64,000 bases of DNA from Pseudomonas sp. GD03944 (GCF_029839275.1 NZ_JAOCAH010000009.1:62001-126000), one strand, 5' to 3'. Positions 19,671 through 30,043 are shown, counted from the first letter of the stretch. The notes: a model not told the origin generated them from the letters alone. Translations and numbers: made by a program.

Positions 19671-20401
19671 GTCAGTTGCCGGTTGTATTCAAGCGCGAGC
19701 TGGCGAGCTATTTCGCCACGACGCTGGCCTATGTGTTCATCGTGATCTTCCTGGTGCTGTCCGGGGTGTTCACCTTCTACCTCGGCGGTTTCTTCGAGAG
19801 CGGCCAGGCCGACCTCACGCCGTTCTTCAATTTCCACCCCTGGCTGTACCTGTTCCTGGTGCCGGCCATCGCCATGCGGCTGTGGGCCGAGGAGCGCAAG
19901 TCCGGTACCATCGAGCTGCTGATGACCCTGCCGATCACCCGCTTCGACGCGGTCACCGGCAAGTTCCTGGCGGCCTGGGTGTTCGCCGGCCTGGCGCTGC
20001 TGCTGACCTTCCCGATGATCATCACCGTCAACTACCTGGGTGAGCCGGACAACGGCGCGATCATCACCGGCTACATCGGCAGCTGGCTGCTGGCCGGCGC
20101 CTACCTGGCCATCGGCTCGTGCATGTCGGCCCTGGCGAAGAACCAGGTAATTGCTTTCATCCTGGCGGTCAGCGTGTGTTTCCTGTTCATCGTCAGCGGC
20201 TTCCCCATGGTGCTCGACGGCTTCAGCGGCTGGGCGCCGCAGTGGCTGATCGATGCCGTGGCGTCGCTGAGCTTCCTCACCCGTTTCGATGCCATCAGCA
20301 AGGGCGTGATCGACCTGCGTGACCTGCTGTACTTCATCACCCTGATCGCGGCCTGGCTGGCGGCGACGGCGGTGGTCATCGACCTGAAAAAAGCCGACTG
20401 A
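19667..20401 (+). CDS. ABC transporter permease, ABC-2 / GldF-like
   Basis: A 244-residue membrane protein with about six transmembrane helices (for example residues 20-40, 60-72, 103-125, 144-165, 170-190 and 220-240). It has the ABC-2 permease feature of a short cytoplasmic N-terminus with KRELASYFATTLAYVF followed by the first helix, and EERKSGTIELLMTLPI near 78-93. It is translationally coupled to the ATPase gene and ends 8 bases before the GldG-like start. It presumably forms the membrane channel of the transporter; the cargo is unknown. Confidence 0.9.
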   Translation: MSQLPVVFKRELASYFATTLAYVFIVIFLVLSGVFTFYLGGFFESGQADLTPFFNFHPWLYLFLVPAIAMRLWAEERKSGTIELLMTLPITRFDAVTGKFLAAWVFAGLALLLTFPMIITVNYLGEPDNGAIITGYIGSWLLAGAYLAIGSCMSALAKNQVIAFILAVSVCFLFIVSGFPMVLDGFSGWAPQWLIDAVASLSFLTRFDAISKGVIDLRDLLYFITLIAAWLAATAVVIDLKKAD

Positions 20402-20409
20402 GGATGACC

Positions 20410-22242
20410 ATGAAAAAGCTGATGGTTTCCAGTGCCGGGCTGGTTCTGATCGCCCTGGCCTTTCTCGCCTTCAACCTGCTGTCCAGCCTGACCCTGAGCG
20501 GGGCGCGCCTGGACCTCACGGAGCAGAAGCTCTACACCATCTCCGAGGGGACCGAGAAGATCCTCGCCGAGCTGGATTCGCCGATCGAGCTGAGCTTCTT
20601 CTATTCCGACACCGCTACCCGCAACCTGCCGGCGCTGCGCAACTACGCCACGCGCGTCGAAGAGATGCTCAAGGCCTACCAGCGTGAGGCCGGCGACAAG
20701 ATCGTGCTCAAGGTCATCGATCCGGAGCCGTTCTCTGCCGACGAAGACAAGGCCGCCGAGTTCGGCCTGCAGGGCATCCCGCTGCAGCAGGGCGGCGACC
20801 AGGTGTATTTCGGCCTGGCCGCGACCAATGCCTTGGGCGACAAGCAGGTGATCCCGTTCTTCGCCCTGGACCAGGAGGCCTTCCTCGAGTACGAGCTCAG
20901 CCGCCTGATCCAGAACCTGGCCACGCCGAACCGCCCGGTGGTGGGCGTGCTGTCGGGCCTGCAGATCAACGGTGGTTTCGACATGGCTGCGCGTCAGCCG
21001 ACCGCGCCCTGGATGGTGATGGAGGAAGTCCGTCAGCTGTTCCAGATCGAGAGCCTCAAGCGTGACGTCGACCAGATTCCCGACGACGTCTCGGTCCTGC
21101 TGCTGGTGCACCCGAAAAACCTGCCGGAGCAGACGCTCTACGCCATCGACCAGTTCGTCCTGCGCGGCGGCAAGCTGCTGGCCTTCGTCGACCCGTTCAG
21201 CGAGGCCGACAAGCAGGGCGACATCCCCGGCGAAGTGGCCATCGACAAGGCCTCCAACCTGGAGCCGCTGTTCAAGGCCTGGGGCCTGCGCATGCTGCCG
21301 GACAAGGTGCTGGGCGACGGCTCCTACGCCATGACCGTGACCCTGGGGCAGGGCCAGCGTGCGGTGAACCACGCCGCCTGGCTGAGCCTGCCGAAGGACG
21401 CCCTCGACCAGGACGACATCAGCACCGCGGGCCTGGAGAACCTGACCGTGGCCACCGCCGGTATCCTCGAGCCGCTGGAAGGGGCCAAGACCCGGTTCAT
21501 CCCGCTGATCCGCAGCTCGCAGTACGCCATGCCGTTCGAGGTCAACCGCTTCGGCATGCTGAGCAACCCGGAATCGCTGATCCGCGACCTGGAGCCCACC
21601 GGCGAGCGCTACACCATCGCCGCACGGGTCAGCGGTCCGGCGCAGTCGGCCTACCCGGAAGGGATCGAAGGCCGCAAGGATGGCCTGAAGGATGCCGAGA
21701 CCATCAACGTCATCGTGGTCGCCGACACCGACATGCTCACCGACCGTATGTGGGTGCAGGTGCAGGACTTCTTCGGCCAGCGCATCCCGCAGCCCTGGGC
21801 CGACAACGCCGGTTTCGCGATCAACGCCCTGGACAACCTGGCCGGTTCCGAAGCGCTGATCAGCGTGCGTTCGCGCGGGCGCTTCAGCCGGCCGTTCGTG
21901 GTGGTCGAAGCGCTGCAGCGCGAGGCCGGCGCCCGTTTCCGCCAGCAGGAAGATGCCCTGCAGACCCGCCTGCAGGAGACCGAGCAGCAACTGGCCGCCC
22001 TGCAGCAGAAGGATGACCCGCAGGCCTTGGAGCTGACCCCGGAGCAACAGGCTACGGTCCAGCAGTTCCTCCAGGAGAAGCTGAAGATCCGCAAGGAGCT
22101 GCGTGACGTGCGTTACCAGCTCAATGCCGACATCGAGGCCCTGGGCCGCACGCTGAAGCTGAGCAACATCGTGCTGATCCCGCTGCTGCTGACCCTGGGC
22201 GTGCTGGCCCTGTGGCTCTGGCGCCGTCGCAAGCACGGCTGA
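20410..22242 (+). CDS. GldG-family ABC-associated membrane protein
   Basis: A 610-residue protein with an N-terminal membrane helix (about 5-28), a large periplasmic region of the type found in the ABC-transporter-associated GldG/PF09822 family (LTEQKLYTISEGT near 37-49, NRPVVGVLSGL near 178), a Gln/Glu-rich coiled coil (about 505-570) and a C-terminal helix ending WLWRRRKHG. I chose ATG at 20410, six bases after GAGG; an ATG two codons earlier directly abuts that site. It closes the operon: a terminator follows at once. In some other bacteria a DUF4340 gene comes next; I see none here. Confidence 0.88.
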   Translation: MKKLMVSSAGLVLIALAFLAFNLLSSLTLSGARLDLTEQKLYTISEGTEKILAELDSPIELSFFYSDTATRNLPALRNYATRVEEMLKAYQREAGDKIVLKVIDPEPFSADEDKAAEFGLQGIPLQQGGDQVYFGLAATNALGDKQVIPFFALDQEAFLEYELSRLIQNLATPNRPVVGVLSGLQINGGFDMAARQPTAPWMVMEEVRQLFQIESLKRDVDQIPDDVSVLLLVHPKNLPEQTLYAIDQFVLRGGKLLAFVDPFSEADKQGDIPGEVAIDKASNLEPLFKAWGLRMLPDKVLGDGSYAMTVTLGQGQRAVNHAAWLSLPKDALDQDDISTAGLENLTVATAGILEPLEGAKTRFIPLIRSSQYAMPFEVNRFGMLSNPESLIRDLEPTGERYTIAARVSGPAQSAYPEGIEGRKDGLKDAETINVIVVADTDMLTDRMWVQVQDFFGQRIPQPWADNAGFAINALDNLAGSEALISVRSRGRFSRPFVVVEALQREAGARFRQQEDALQTRLQETEQQLAALQQKDDPQALELTPEQQATVQQFLQEKLKIRKELRDVRYQLNADIEALGRTLKLSNIVLIPLLLTLGVLALWLWRRRKHG

Positions 22243-22261
22243 TCGGGTCCTCCCGCTCGAC

Positions 22262-22296
22262 AAAGCCCCGTCGCCCTCCAGGCACGGGGCTTTTTT
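22262..22296 (+). terminator. Rho-independent terminator of the ABC operon
   Basis: 10-bp perfect stem AAAGCCCCGT / ACGGGGCTTT around a 12-base loop, followed by further T residues; 20 bases past the GldG-like stop. Confidence 0.92.
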
Positions 22297-22336
22297 ATTG
22301 GGGGGATGATAAGCACGTAGCCGCGTGCTCGCCGGC

Positions 22337-22427
22337 GTAGGAGCGGACTTGTCCGCGAGCTTTTCGGCGGGCGTTCGGGTCGTTGTCAGGCGCGAACCGC
22401 CGAGCTCGCGGGCGAGCCCGCTCCTAC
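22337..22427. repeat. REP pair, unit 1 of array
   Basis: 91 bp. Left end GTAGGAGCGG, right end CCGCTCCTAC, so the outer ends form a perfect 10-bp inverted repeat; inner palindromic parts GTCCGCGAGC and GAGCTCGCGGGCGAGC. The 87-bp spacer after it contains GGTGGA ... TCCACC, itself an inverted repeat. Confidence 0.93.
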
Positions 22428-22514
22428 AGGTTCGCTGGCTTGGGGCGGGCGGTGGTCAGCGGGTAGGGTGGAGCACGCTTCACCGATCCACCGCGTAGAC
22501 GAGGGCCTGCTGGT

Positions 22515-22605
22515 GTAGGAGCGGACTCGTCCGCGAGCTTTTCGGCGGGCGTTCGGATCACCGTCCGGTACGAATCGCTGAGCTCGCGGGCAAGCCCGCT
22601 CCTAC
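22515..22605. repeat. REP pair, unit 2 of array
   Basis: 91 bp, same structure as unit 1 with scattered substitutions, starting exactly 178 bases after it. Spacer of 87 bp follows. Confidence 0.93.
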
Positions 22606-22692
22606 AGGTTGGCTGCCTTGGGTCGGGTGGTCGGTCTGCGGGTGGGGTGGGGCACGCTTCACCGATCCACCGCGTGAACGGGGCCTGCTGGT

Positions 22693-22783
22693 GTAGGAGC
22701 GGACTCGTCCACGAGCTTTTCGGCGGGCGTTCGGATCACCGTCAGGCGCGAATCGGCGAGCTCGCGGGCAAGCCCGCTCCTAC
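22693..22783. repeat. REP pair, unit 3 of array
   Basis: 91 bp, again 178 bases after the previous unit, followed by an 87-bp spacer. The spacer after this unit is closer to the one after unit 1 (shares GGGCGGTGGTCAGCGGGTAG) than to the one after unit 2. Confidence 0.93.
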
Positions 22784-22870
22784 AGGTTTGCTGCCTTGGG
22801 GCGGGCGGTGGTCAGCGGGTAGGGTGGGGCACGCTTCACCGATCCACCGCGTGGACGGGTGCCTGCTGGT

Positions 22871-22961
22871 GTAGGAGCGGACTCGTCCGCGAGCTTTTCG
22901 ATGGGCGTTCGAAACAGGGTCAGGCACGAATCGGCGAGCTCGCGGGCAAGCCCGCTTCTAC
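22871..22961. repeat. REP pair, unit 4 of array
   Basis: 91 bp, 178 bases after unit 3. The right end has one change (CGCTTCTAC), and the spacer after it diverges after about 20 bases, marking the end of the array. Confidence 0.92.
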
Positions 22962-23063
22962 AGGTTCGCTGCCTCGGGCGGGGGGAAGTGGGGTGTGTCC
23001 CGGTGTGATTGCGGGCGCGAATCAAGCCGCGTGCACGTGTTTCCGGTTATGTCCAAAAAGTGC

Positions 23064-23091
23064 TTTTCAGTCACAAAGCTTGTTTTATACT
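23064..23091 (+). promoter_or_regulatory. Promoter of the cold-shock gene
   Basis: TTTTCA (23064-23069), 16-base spacer, TATACT (23086-23091). A start near 23098 would give a leader of about 127 bases, long as is usual for cold-shock mRNAs. Confidence 0.55.
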
Positions 23092-23224
23092 CGGCTGGCG
23101 CTCGTTGTTCGCCTACCTGCTCCATGTGCTCTTTTTGGCCGGGGTTGGCGACAGGAGTAACGTCCGCAGCGAACGTCAGGCCGTTAATACGGAACAATAA
23201 AAACTGCAGTTGGAGAGTGTGGTA

Positions 23225-23434
23225 ATGGCTGATCGTGAGACAGGAACCGTCAAGTGGTTCAATGATTCCAAGGGCTATGGCTTCATCCAGCGCGAAAGCG
23301 GCGCGGATGTCTTCGTTCACTACCGGGCGATTCGTGGCGAAGGCCATCGCTCGCTGGTGGAAGGCCAGAAGGTCGAGTTCGCGGTAACGCAGGGCCAGAA
23401 AGGCCTGCAGGCGGAAGATGTGTCCGCCCTCTGA
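23225..23434 (+). CDS. Cold-shock domain protein
   Basis: A 69-residue single OB-fold protein binding single-stranded RNA/DNA. It carries the RNP1 motif KGYGFIQ (about 16-22) and RNP2 VFVHY (about 30-34), preceded by GTVKWFNDS. It belongs to the CspA/CspC type; I cannot tell which paralogue. ATG at 23225 follows GGAG at about 10 bases. The gene has a long untranslated leader and a strong terminator, so it is a single-gene unit, possibly regulated by leader folding with temperature. Confidence 0.95.
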   Translation: MADRETGTVKWFNDSKGYGFIQRESGADVFVHYRAIRGEGHRSLVEGQKVEFAVTQGQKGLQAEDVSAL

Positions 23435-23451
23435 ACCCCGCACCACCCCAT

Positions 23452-23480
23452 GAAAAAGCCCGTCGATGACGGGCTTTTTC
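23452..23480 (+). terminator. Rho-independent terminator after the cold-shock gene
   Basis: Perfect stem GAAAAAGCCCGTC / GACGGGCTTTTTC around a 3-base loop (GAT), 18 bases past the stop; works in either direction on sequence. Confidence 0.93.
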
Positions 23481-23502
23481 ATTTCCGCTGTTTCTGCGCC
23501 CT

Positions 23503-23593
23503 GTAGGAGAGGCCTTGGCCTCGAGCTCGGCGGTGCATGCCCCGTGGCGATCCGAGCGGGTGAAGAAAAGCTCGCGGGCAAGCCCGCTCCTAC
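23503..23593. repeat. Isolated REP pair, fifth copy
   Basis: Starts GTAGGAGAGG and ends GCCCGCTCCTAC; 91 bp long like the array units. The left half is more diverged (GGCCTTGGCCTCGAGCT), the right half matches the array closely. Confidence 0.85.
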
Positions 23594-23613
23594 AGGTGAA
23601 CAGACTGGCGGTA

Positions 23614-23642
23614 GCCTGGGTCGAGCGAAGCGACACCCGGGG
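23614..23642. repeat. Imperfect palindromic repeat, second family
   Basis: CCTGGGTCG ... CGACACCCGG with a 7-base centre AGCGAAG. A related element with GGTTGAGCGCAGCGATACC lies at 32655-32718. Confidence 0.6.
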
Positions 23643-23663
23643 GGGCGCTCTGCTGCAAATGGG

Positions 23664-24035
23664 TCAGCCCGTACGCCAGGTGATTTCTTCGACGCCATCG
23701 GTGCTGATGCGCATCCAGCGGTCGGCCTGCTCGTCGCTTTCTTCTTCCTGCCAGCCACCCGGGGCGCAGCGCACTTCGACGTTCAGCGCGGCGAACGCGG
23801 CCTGGGCACAGGCCAGGTCGTCGTCCCACGGCGTGGCATCGCTTTCCAGGTAGAGGCTGTGCCACTTGCCGACCGCCTTGGGCAGCCAGGTCACCGGCAC
23901 GTTACCGGCCTTGCACTTGAAGGTCTGGCCTTTCTGCTGCCACTCCGTGCAGGGGCCCAGCGCCTCGGCCAGCCAGCCGGCAACGACCTGGTGGTCGGCG
24001 TCTTTCAGGTAAATCTCGATGTCCGGTTGGCGCAT
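23664..24035 (-). CDS. Conserved hypothetical protein
   Basis: A 123-residue protein starting MRQPDIEIYLKDADHQVV. ATG at 24035 follows GAGGA at good spacing; the frame is open nine codons further upstream but without support. No signal peptide or membrane segment. It contains two Cys in CTEWQQKGQTFKCKAGN, and is rich in Trp (six or more), with a segment WHSLYLESDATPWDDDLACAQ. I do not recognise a domain. It lies 24 bases downstream of rlmA on the same strand and may be the last gene of the dapE-rlmA operon. Confidence 0.82.
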   Translation of the reverse strand: MRQPDIEIYLKDADHQVVAGWLAEALGPCTEWQQKGQTFKCKAGNVPVTWLPKAVGKWHSLYLESDATPWDDDLACAQAAFAALNVEVRCAPGGWQEEESDEQADRWMRISTDGVEEITWRTG

Positions 24036-24058
24036 GGTGTTCCTCGTCGATGGGGCGC

Positions 24059-26046
<1,988 letters not shown>

Positions 26047-26065
26047 TTAGCAGGCTGCGCCAAGC

Positions 26066-26093
26066 AAAACGGCGACCATCGGCCGCCGTTTTT
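26066..26093 (-). terminator. Terminator after the beta-glucan synthase gene
   Basis: 9-bp stem AAAACGGCG / CGCCGTTTT around a 9-base loop; read on the minus strand the stem ends in a T-run. It lies about 20 bases past the stop at 26112 and upstream of dapE. Confidence 0.75.
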
Positions 26094-26111
26094 GTGTTTC
26101 CTGACGCGGGT

Positions 26112-28706
26112 TTACACCGGCACGGGCTCGTCGTTGGCCTCTTCCTGCGGTTTGGGCAGGGAGGACAGCAGGGCCATGATCAGCGCGGCCAGGTACGGCA
26201 GCGACTGCACCAGCAGGGTGGCGACCCAGAACTTCACGTCGGCGCTGGGCAGGCCCTGAGTGATCGCGATGCCGGCCGCGGCGCCCCACAGCAGCAGCAT
26301 GATGAACACCTCTTCGCGGGCTTCGGCCAGGGCCACCATCAGGCCGTGGCTGCTGCGCATCTTCGGCGTGCGGAAAAACGGGATGCTGGTGGTGAAGAAG
26401 CCGTACAGCACCGCCTTGGCGATGGTGTGCGACAACGCCAGGCCCGCCAGCGCCGCGCAGAACGCATCCTTGAGGTTGACCCCCACGGCACGCTGGTACA
26501 GGAACACGATCTTGCCGAACTTGAAGAAGAACAGCGCCAGCGGCGGGATGGCGAAGATCAGCAGCGGCGGGTCGACCCGCTGCGGCACGATGATCATCGC
26601 CGCGGACCAGAGCAGGGCGCCGACGGTGAAGAAGATGTTCAGGCCATCGGCGACCCAGGGCAGCCAGCCGGCGATGAAGTGGTAGCGCTGGCCTTGCTTG
26701 AGGGCCGAATCCTTGCCGAGGAACAGGCTGCGGGCATGGCCCTTCATGATCTGGATGGCGCCATAGGCCCAGCGGAAACGCTGCTTCTTGAAGTCGATGA
26801 AGGTGTCGGGCATCAGGCCCTGGCCGAAGCTGTCATGGGCGTAGGCGGCGGAATAGCCCTTCTTGAACACCCGCAGGCCCAGCTCGGCGTCTTCACAGAT
26901 GGTCCAGTCGGCCCATTTCAGCTCGTCCATCACGGTGCGACGGATCATGGTCATGGTGCCGTGCTGGATGATCGCGTTGCGGTCGTTGCGGGTCACCATG
27001 CCGATGTGGAAGAAGCCCTTGTACTCGGCGTAGCACAGGCGCTTGAACGCGCTTTCCTTGCCGTCGCGGTAGTCCTGGGGCGATTGCACCACGGCGATCT
27101 GCGGGTCGGCGAAGTGCGGCACCATGTGCTTGAGCCAGTTGCGGTCCACGCAGTAGTCGGAGTCGATCACCGCGATGACTTCGGCATCCGGCGCGGTGTG
27201 CGGCAGGATGTAGTTCAGCGCACCGCCCTTGAAGCCGGCGATGGGCGAGACGTGGAAGAAGCGGAAGCGCGGGCCGAGCTGTTCGCAATAGGCCTGCACC
27301 GGCTCCCACACGGCCGGGTCCTTGGTGTTGTTGTCGATGATCAGGACTTCGAAGTCCGGATAGTCGAGGTTGGCCAGGGCATCGAGGGTCTGTTTCACCA
27401 TCTCCGGCGGCTCGTTGTAGCACGGCACGTGGATCGACACTTTCGGACGGTAGGCCGTGTCGGCCAGCACCGGCTGGAACGGCCGGCGGCGCTTGAGCAC
27501 CCAGACCGACTCCGCCAGCTCATGGGCCTCGGTGAGCAGCACGATGAACACGCCCAAGGCGCCGAAGCCAAGCAGCATGCCAACCGTGAGGCTGAACCAG
27601 GTGCTGTACTGCTGGCTGTAGTCGTAGCCGATCCACACCAGCATCGAGCCGCCGGCGAAGGCGACGAAGGTCAGGAAGGTGCGCCCGCGCTGGCGCAGGG
27701 AGCTGCCGTCGATCAGCAGGATCGCGAGCGAGAGCAGCGCCATCACCACCGAGGCGATGGCCAGCAGGCGCCACTGCGGGATGGCGACCACCGGGCCTTC
27801 GAAGTTGAACTTGGGCTGGCGGTCCAGGTTGTAGACGCCCCAGTAGGCCCCCACCGAGCCTTCATCACTGATTTTCCAGGGCTGGTCGAAGGCTTCGATG
27901 ACGAAGTAGTTGTAGCCCTGGGCGTTGAGGGTGGTGACCAGGGTGCGCAGGTAGATCGCCTGGTCGGCCTGGGTGGCGTCGGCGCCGCCGCGCATGCGGC
28001 CGTTGCTGGGCCAGCCCACCTCGGACAGCAGCAGGGGTTTCTTGGGGAAGAGCTTCTTCAGGTCCCGGGCCCGGTCGAGGACGAACTGGGTGGAGTCCTC
28101 CATCGGCACGAACTCCCAGTACGGCAGCACGTGGGCGGCGATCAGGTCGGTATGTTCGGCAATTTCCGGGTATTCCTCCCAGATGTGCCACTGCTCGGAC
28201 GTGGTCACCGGCACCTTGACGGCGTCCCGCACCCGGTCGAGGTATTCGATCAGTTTCGGCGCGGTGATCTCCCGGCGGAACAGGGCTTCGTTGCCCACCA
28301 CGACCCGTACCACGCTGCGCGAGGTGTTGGCGAGTTCGATGGCCTTGAGGATTTCCCGCTCGTTGCGCTCCTCGTCCAGGCTGATCCAGATACCGAGCGT
28401 GACCCGCAGGCCGAACTCTTCTGCCAGACGCGGAATCGCCTCCAGGGCGCCATCCACCGAGTACGTGCGGATGTTGTCCGTCTGGGTGGCCAGCAGCTCG
28501 AGGTCTTCGCGGATTTCCGCGTCGCTCGGGTAGACGCCGCTCTGGGGCGTCTGGTCCTGGCGGAACGGCGAGAACGAATAGCCGGAAATCTGCTCCGGCC
28601 AGGCGGGCGCGGTGACCGGTCGGTTGTAGAGCGCCCAGATCCCGGTGAACAGGGCGGCAATGGCCAGGACGACGACGAGGTTGAGTCCAAATTTGCGCGA
28701 TGGCAT
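26112..28706 (-). CDS. ndvB: Membrane beta-glucan synthase, GH17-GT2 fusion (NdvB type)
   Basis: An 864-residue inner-membrane protein joining two enzymes. After a membrane helix (about 7-25) comes a GH17-like domain with the acid/base Glu in VVVGNEALF (about 139) and the nucleophile Glu in LLSEVGWPS (about 229). Two to three membrane helices (about 315-400) lead to a GT2 processive domain with VSIHVPCYNE, VIDSDY (about 512), CEDAELG and QRFRW (about 642), followed by several C-terminal helices. This is the layout of Pseudomonas NdvB, which makes cyclic or modified beta-1,3-glucans of the periplasm. It lies beside dapE, as in P. aeruginosa. Start ATG 28706 has no clear ribosome binding site. 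Confidence 0.9.
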   Translation of the reverse strand: MPSRKFGLNLVVVLAIAALFTGIWALYNRPVTAPAWPEQISGYSFSPFRQDQTPQSGVYPSDAEIREDLELLATQTDNIRTYSVDGALEAIPRLAEEFGLRVTLGIWISLDEERNEREILKAIELANTSRSVVRVVVGNEALFRREITAPKLIEYLDRVRDAVKVPVTTSEQWHIWEEYPEIAEHTDLIAAHVLPYWEFVPMEDSTQFVLDRARDLKKLFPKKPLLLSEVGWPSNGRMRGGADATQADQAIYLRTLVTTLNAQGYNYFVIEAFDQPWKISDEGSVGAYWGVYNLDRQPKFNFEGPVVAIPQWRLLAIASVVMALLSLAILLIDGSSLRQRGRTFLTFVAFAGGSMLVWIGYDYSQQYSTWFSLTVGMLLGFGALGVFIVLLTEAHELAESVWVLKRRRPFQPVLADTAYRPKVSIHVPCYNEPPEMVKQTLDALANLDYPDFEVLIIDNNTKDPAVWEPVQAYCEQLGPRFRFFHVSPIAGFKGGALNYILPHTAPDAEVIAVIDSDYCVDRNWLKHMVPHFADPQIAVVQSPQDYRDGKESAFKRLCYAEYKGFFHIGMVTRNDRNAIIQHGTMTMIRRTVMDELKWADWTICEDAELGLRVFKKGYSAAYAHDSFGQGLMPDTFIDFKKQRFRWAYGAIQIMKGHARSLFLGKDSALKQGQRYHFIAGWLPWVADGLNIFFTVGALLWSAAMIIVPQRVDPPLLIFAIPPLALFFFKFGKIVFLYQRAVGVNLKDAFCAALAGLALSHTIAKAVLYGFFTTSIPFFRTPKMRSSHGLMVALAEAREEVFIMLLLWGAAAGIAITQGLPSADVKFWVATLLVQSLPYLAALIMALLSSLPKPQEEANDEPVPV

Positions 28707-28891
28707 AGCGGTATTGGGTTCCGAAAGGGGGAACGGGGACGGTGGCGAACGCCAGATGGCGCGCATGCTACTCCGCCGTCAGGGGACTGTATAGCGCCGC
28801 CAGGTGGCGTTTTTCAAGGCATCGGGGGCGAACGATGGCCGGTCGTGGCAAATCCGTGGATCGCCTCGGAGGCACGGGCTGGCGCATCCCT

Positions 28892-30043
28892 TCACAGGGC
28901 CCGCAGGAGGATGCGCTCGCTGGCCTGCAGGTCGATGTCGCGGTGCTCGCCCAGGGCGGTCATGTGGTGGCGCTCCAGTTGCGCCAGCACCTGGGGAATC
29001 ACCTCGGCGTCCAGGCCATGCTCGGAGAGGGTGGTGGGTACGCCCAGGCGGGAAAAGAAGGCCCGGGTCGCGGCGATCGCCTCGTCGATGCGGCTGTTCT
29101 CGTCGCCGTCGTGCAACTGCCAGACCCGCTCTGCGTACTGCAGCAACTTGGCCCGTTTGCGCTCGCGGCATTCGGCGAGCAGCGCCGGCAGCACCACGGC
29201 CAGGGTCTGGGCGTGGTCCAGGTGGTAGAGGGCGGTCAGCTCGTGGCCGATCATGTGGGTCGCCCAGTCCTGGGGCACGCCGCAGCCGATCAGGCCGTTG
29301 AGCGCCTGGGTCGCGCACCACATCAGGTTGGCGCGGGCCGCGTAGTCGTCCGGGGCGGCCAGGGCCTTGGGGCCTTCTTCGATCAGCGTCTGCAGCAGGC
29401 CTTCGGCGTAGCGGTCCTGCAACGGGGCGTCGGCCGGGTAAGTCAGGTACTGCTCCAGGGTGTGTACGAAGGCATCGATCACGCCGTTGGCGATCTGCCG
29501 CGACGGCAGGCTGAAGGTGGTGCGCGGGTCGAGGATGGCGAAGCGCGGGTAAAGCAGCGGGCTGGAGAACGGCAGCTTCTGCTGGCGCACGGCATGGGTC
29601 ACCACCCCGTGGGGGTTGCTCTCCGAGCCGGTGGCGGCCAGGGTCAGCACGCAGCCCAGCGGCACGGCGGCGGTGACCCGGGTGCCGGTGAGCAGCTCCA
29701 GCGGATCGCCGGGGTGGCGCAGCGCGGCGGCGATGAACTTGCTGCCGTCGATGACCGAACCGCCGCCGATGGCCAGGATGAAGTCGCAACGCTCGCCCCG
29801 GGCCTGCTCCACGGCGCGCAACAGGGTGTCGAACTGCGGATTGGCTTCGATGCCGGCGAAGCGGCTGATGGCGAAGCCTGCCAGGGCGCTTTCGACCTGT
29901 GCCCACACACCGTTCTGGAAGATGCTGCCGCCACCATGGGTAACCAGTACGCGGCTGCCAGCCGGGATTTCCTTGCTCAGTTTGGCGATCTGCCCTTCGC
30001 CGAAGTGGATCTTGGTCGGGTTATGGAAGGTGAAATTGCGCAT
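28892..30043 (-). CDS. Iron-containing alcohol dehydrogenase (YqhD-like)
   Basis: A 383-residue cytoplasmic oxidoreductase of the group III iron-dependent family. The nucleotide-binding GGGSVIDGSKF is near 93-103 and TLAATGSESN near 135-144. The metal ligands appear as Asp and His in GVIDAFVHTLEQYL (about 190-203) and His in MIGHELTALYHLDHAQ (about 263-278). The opening FTFHNPTKIHFGEGQI is typical of NADPH-dependent YqhD/BDH aldehyde reductases. ATG at 30043 follows GGAGCC. It precedes ndvB on the same strand with a 185-base gap; a functional link is unproven. Confidence 0.92.
   Translation of the reverse strand: MRNFTFHNPTKIHFGEGQIAKLSKEIPAGSRVLVTHGGGSIFQNGVWAQVESALAGFAISRFAGIEANPQFDTLLRAVEQARGERCDFILAIGGGSVIDGSKFIAAALRHPGDPLELLTGTRVTAAVPLGCVLTLAATGSESNPHGVVTHAVRQQKLPFSSPLLYPRFAILDPRTTFSLPSRQIANGVIDAFVHTLEQYLTYPADAPLQDRYAEGLLQTLIEEGPKALAAPDDYAARANLMWCATQALNGLIGCGVPQDWATHMIGHELTALYHLDHAQTLAVVLPALLAECRERKRAKLLQYAERVWQLHDGDENSRIDEAIAATRAFFSRLGVPTTLSEHGLDAEVIPQVLAQLERHHMTALGEHRDIDLQASERILLRAL

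Larger units (their letters stand above)
22297..23063. other. Non-coding region with a REP array
   Basis: About 770 bases with no credible gene. It holds four copies of a 91-bp bipartite REP unit spaced exactly 178 bases apart (listed below) and ends in the leader of the cold-shock gene. Short open frames in it run through the repeats and are not genes. Confidence 0.85.

Noticed and set aside
22647..22874. Short open frames through the REP array
   Set aside because: They follow the repeat period, have no ribosome binding sites and translate to repetitive sequence.
22337..22961. CRISPR array
   Set aside because: The repeats are 91 bp and internally palindromic, the spacers are 87 bp and similar to each other, and no cas gene is present; this is a REP array.
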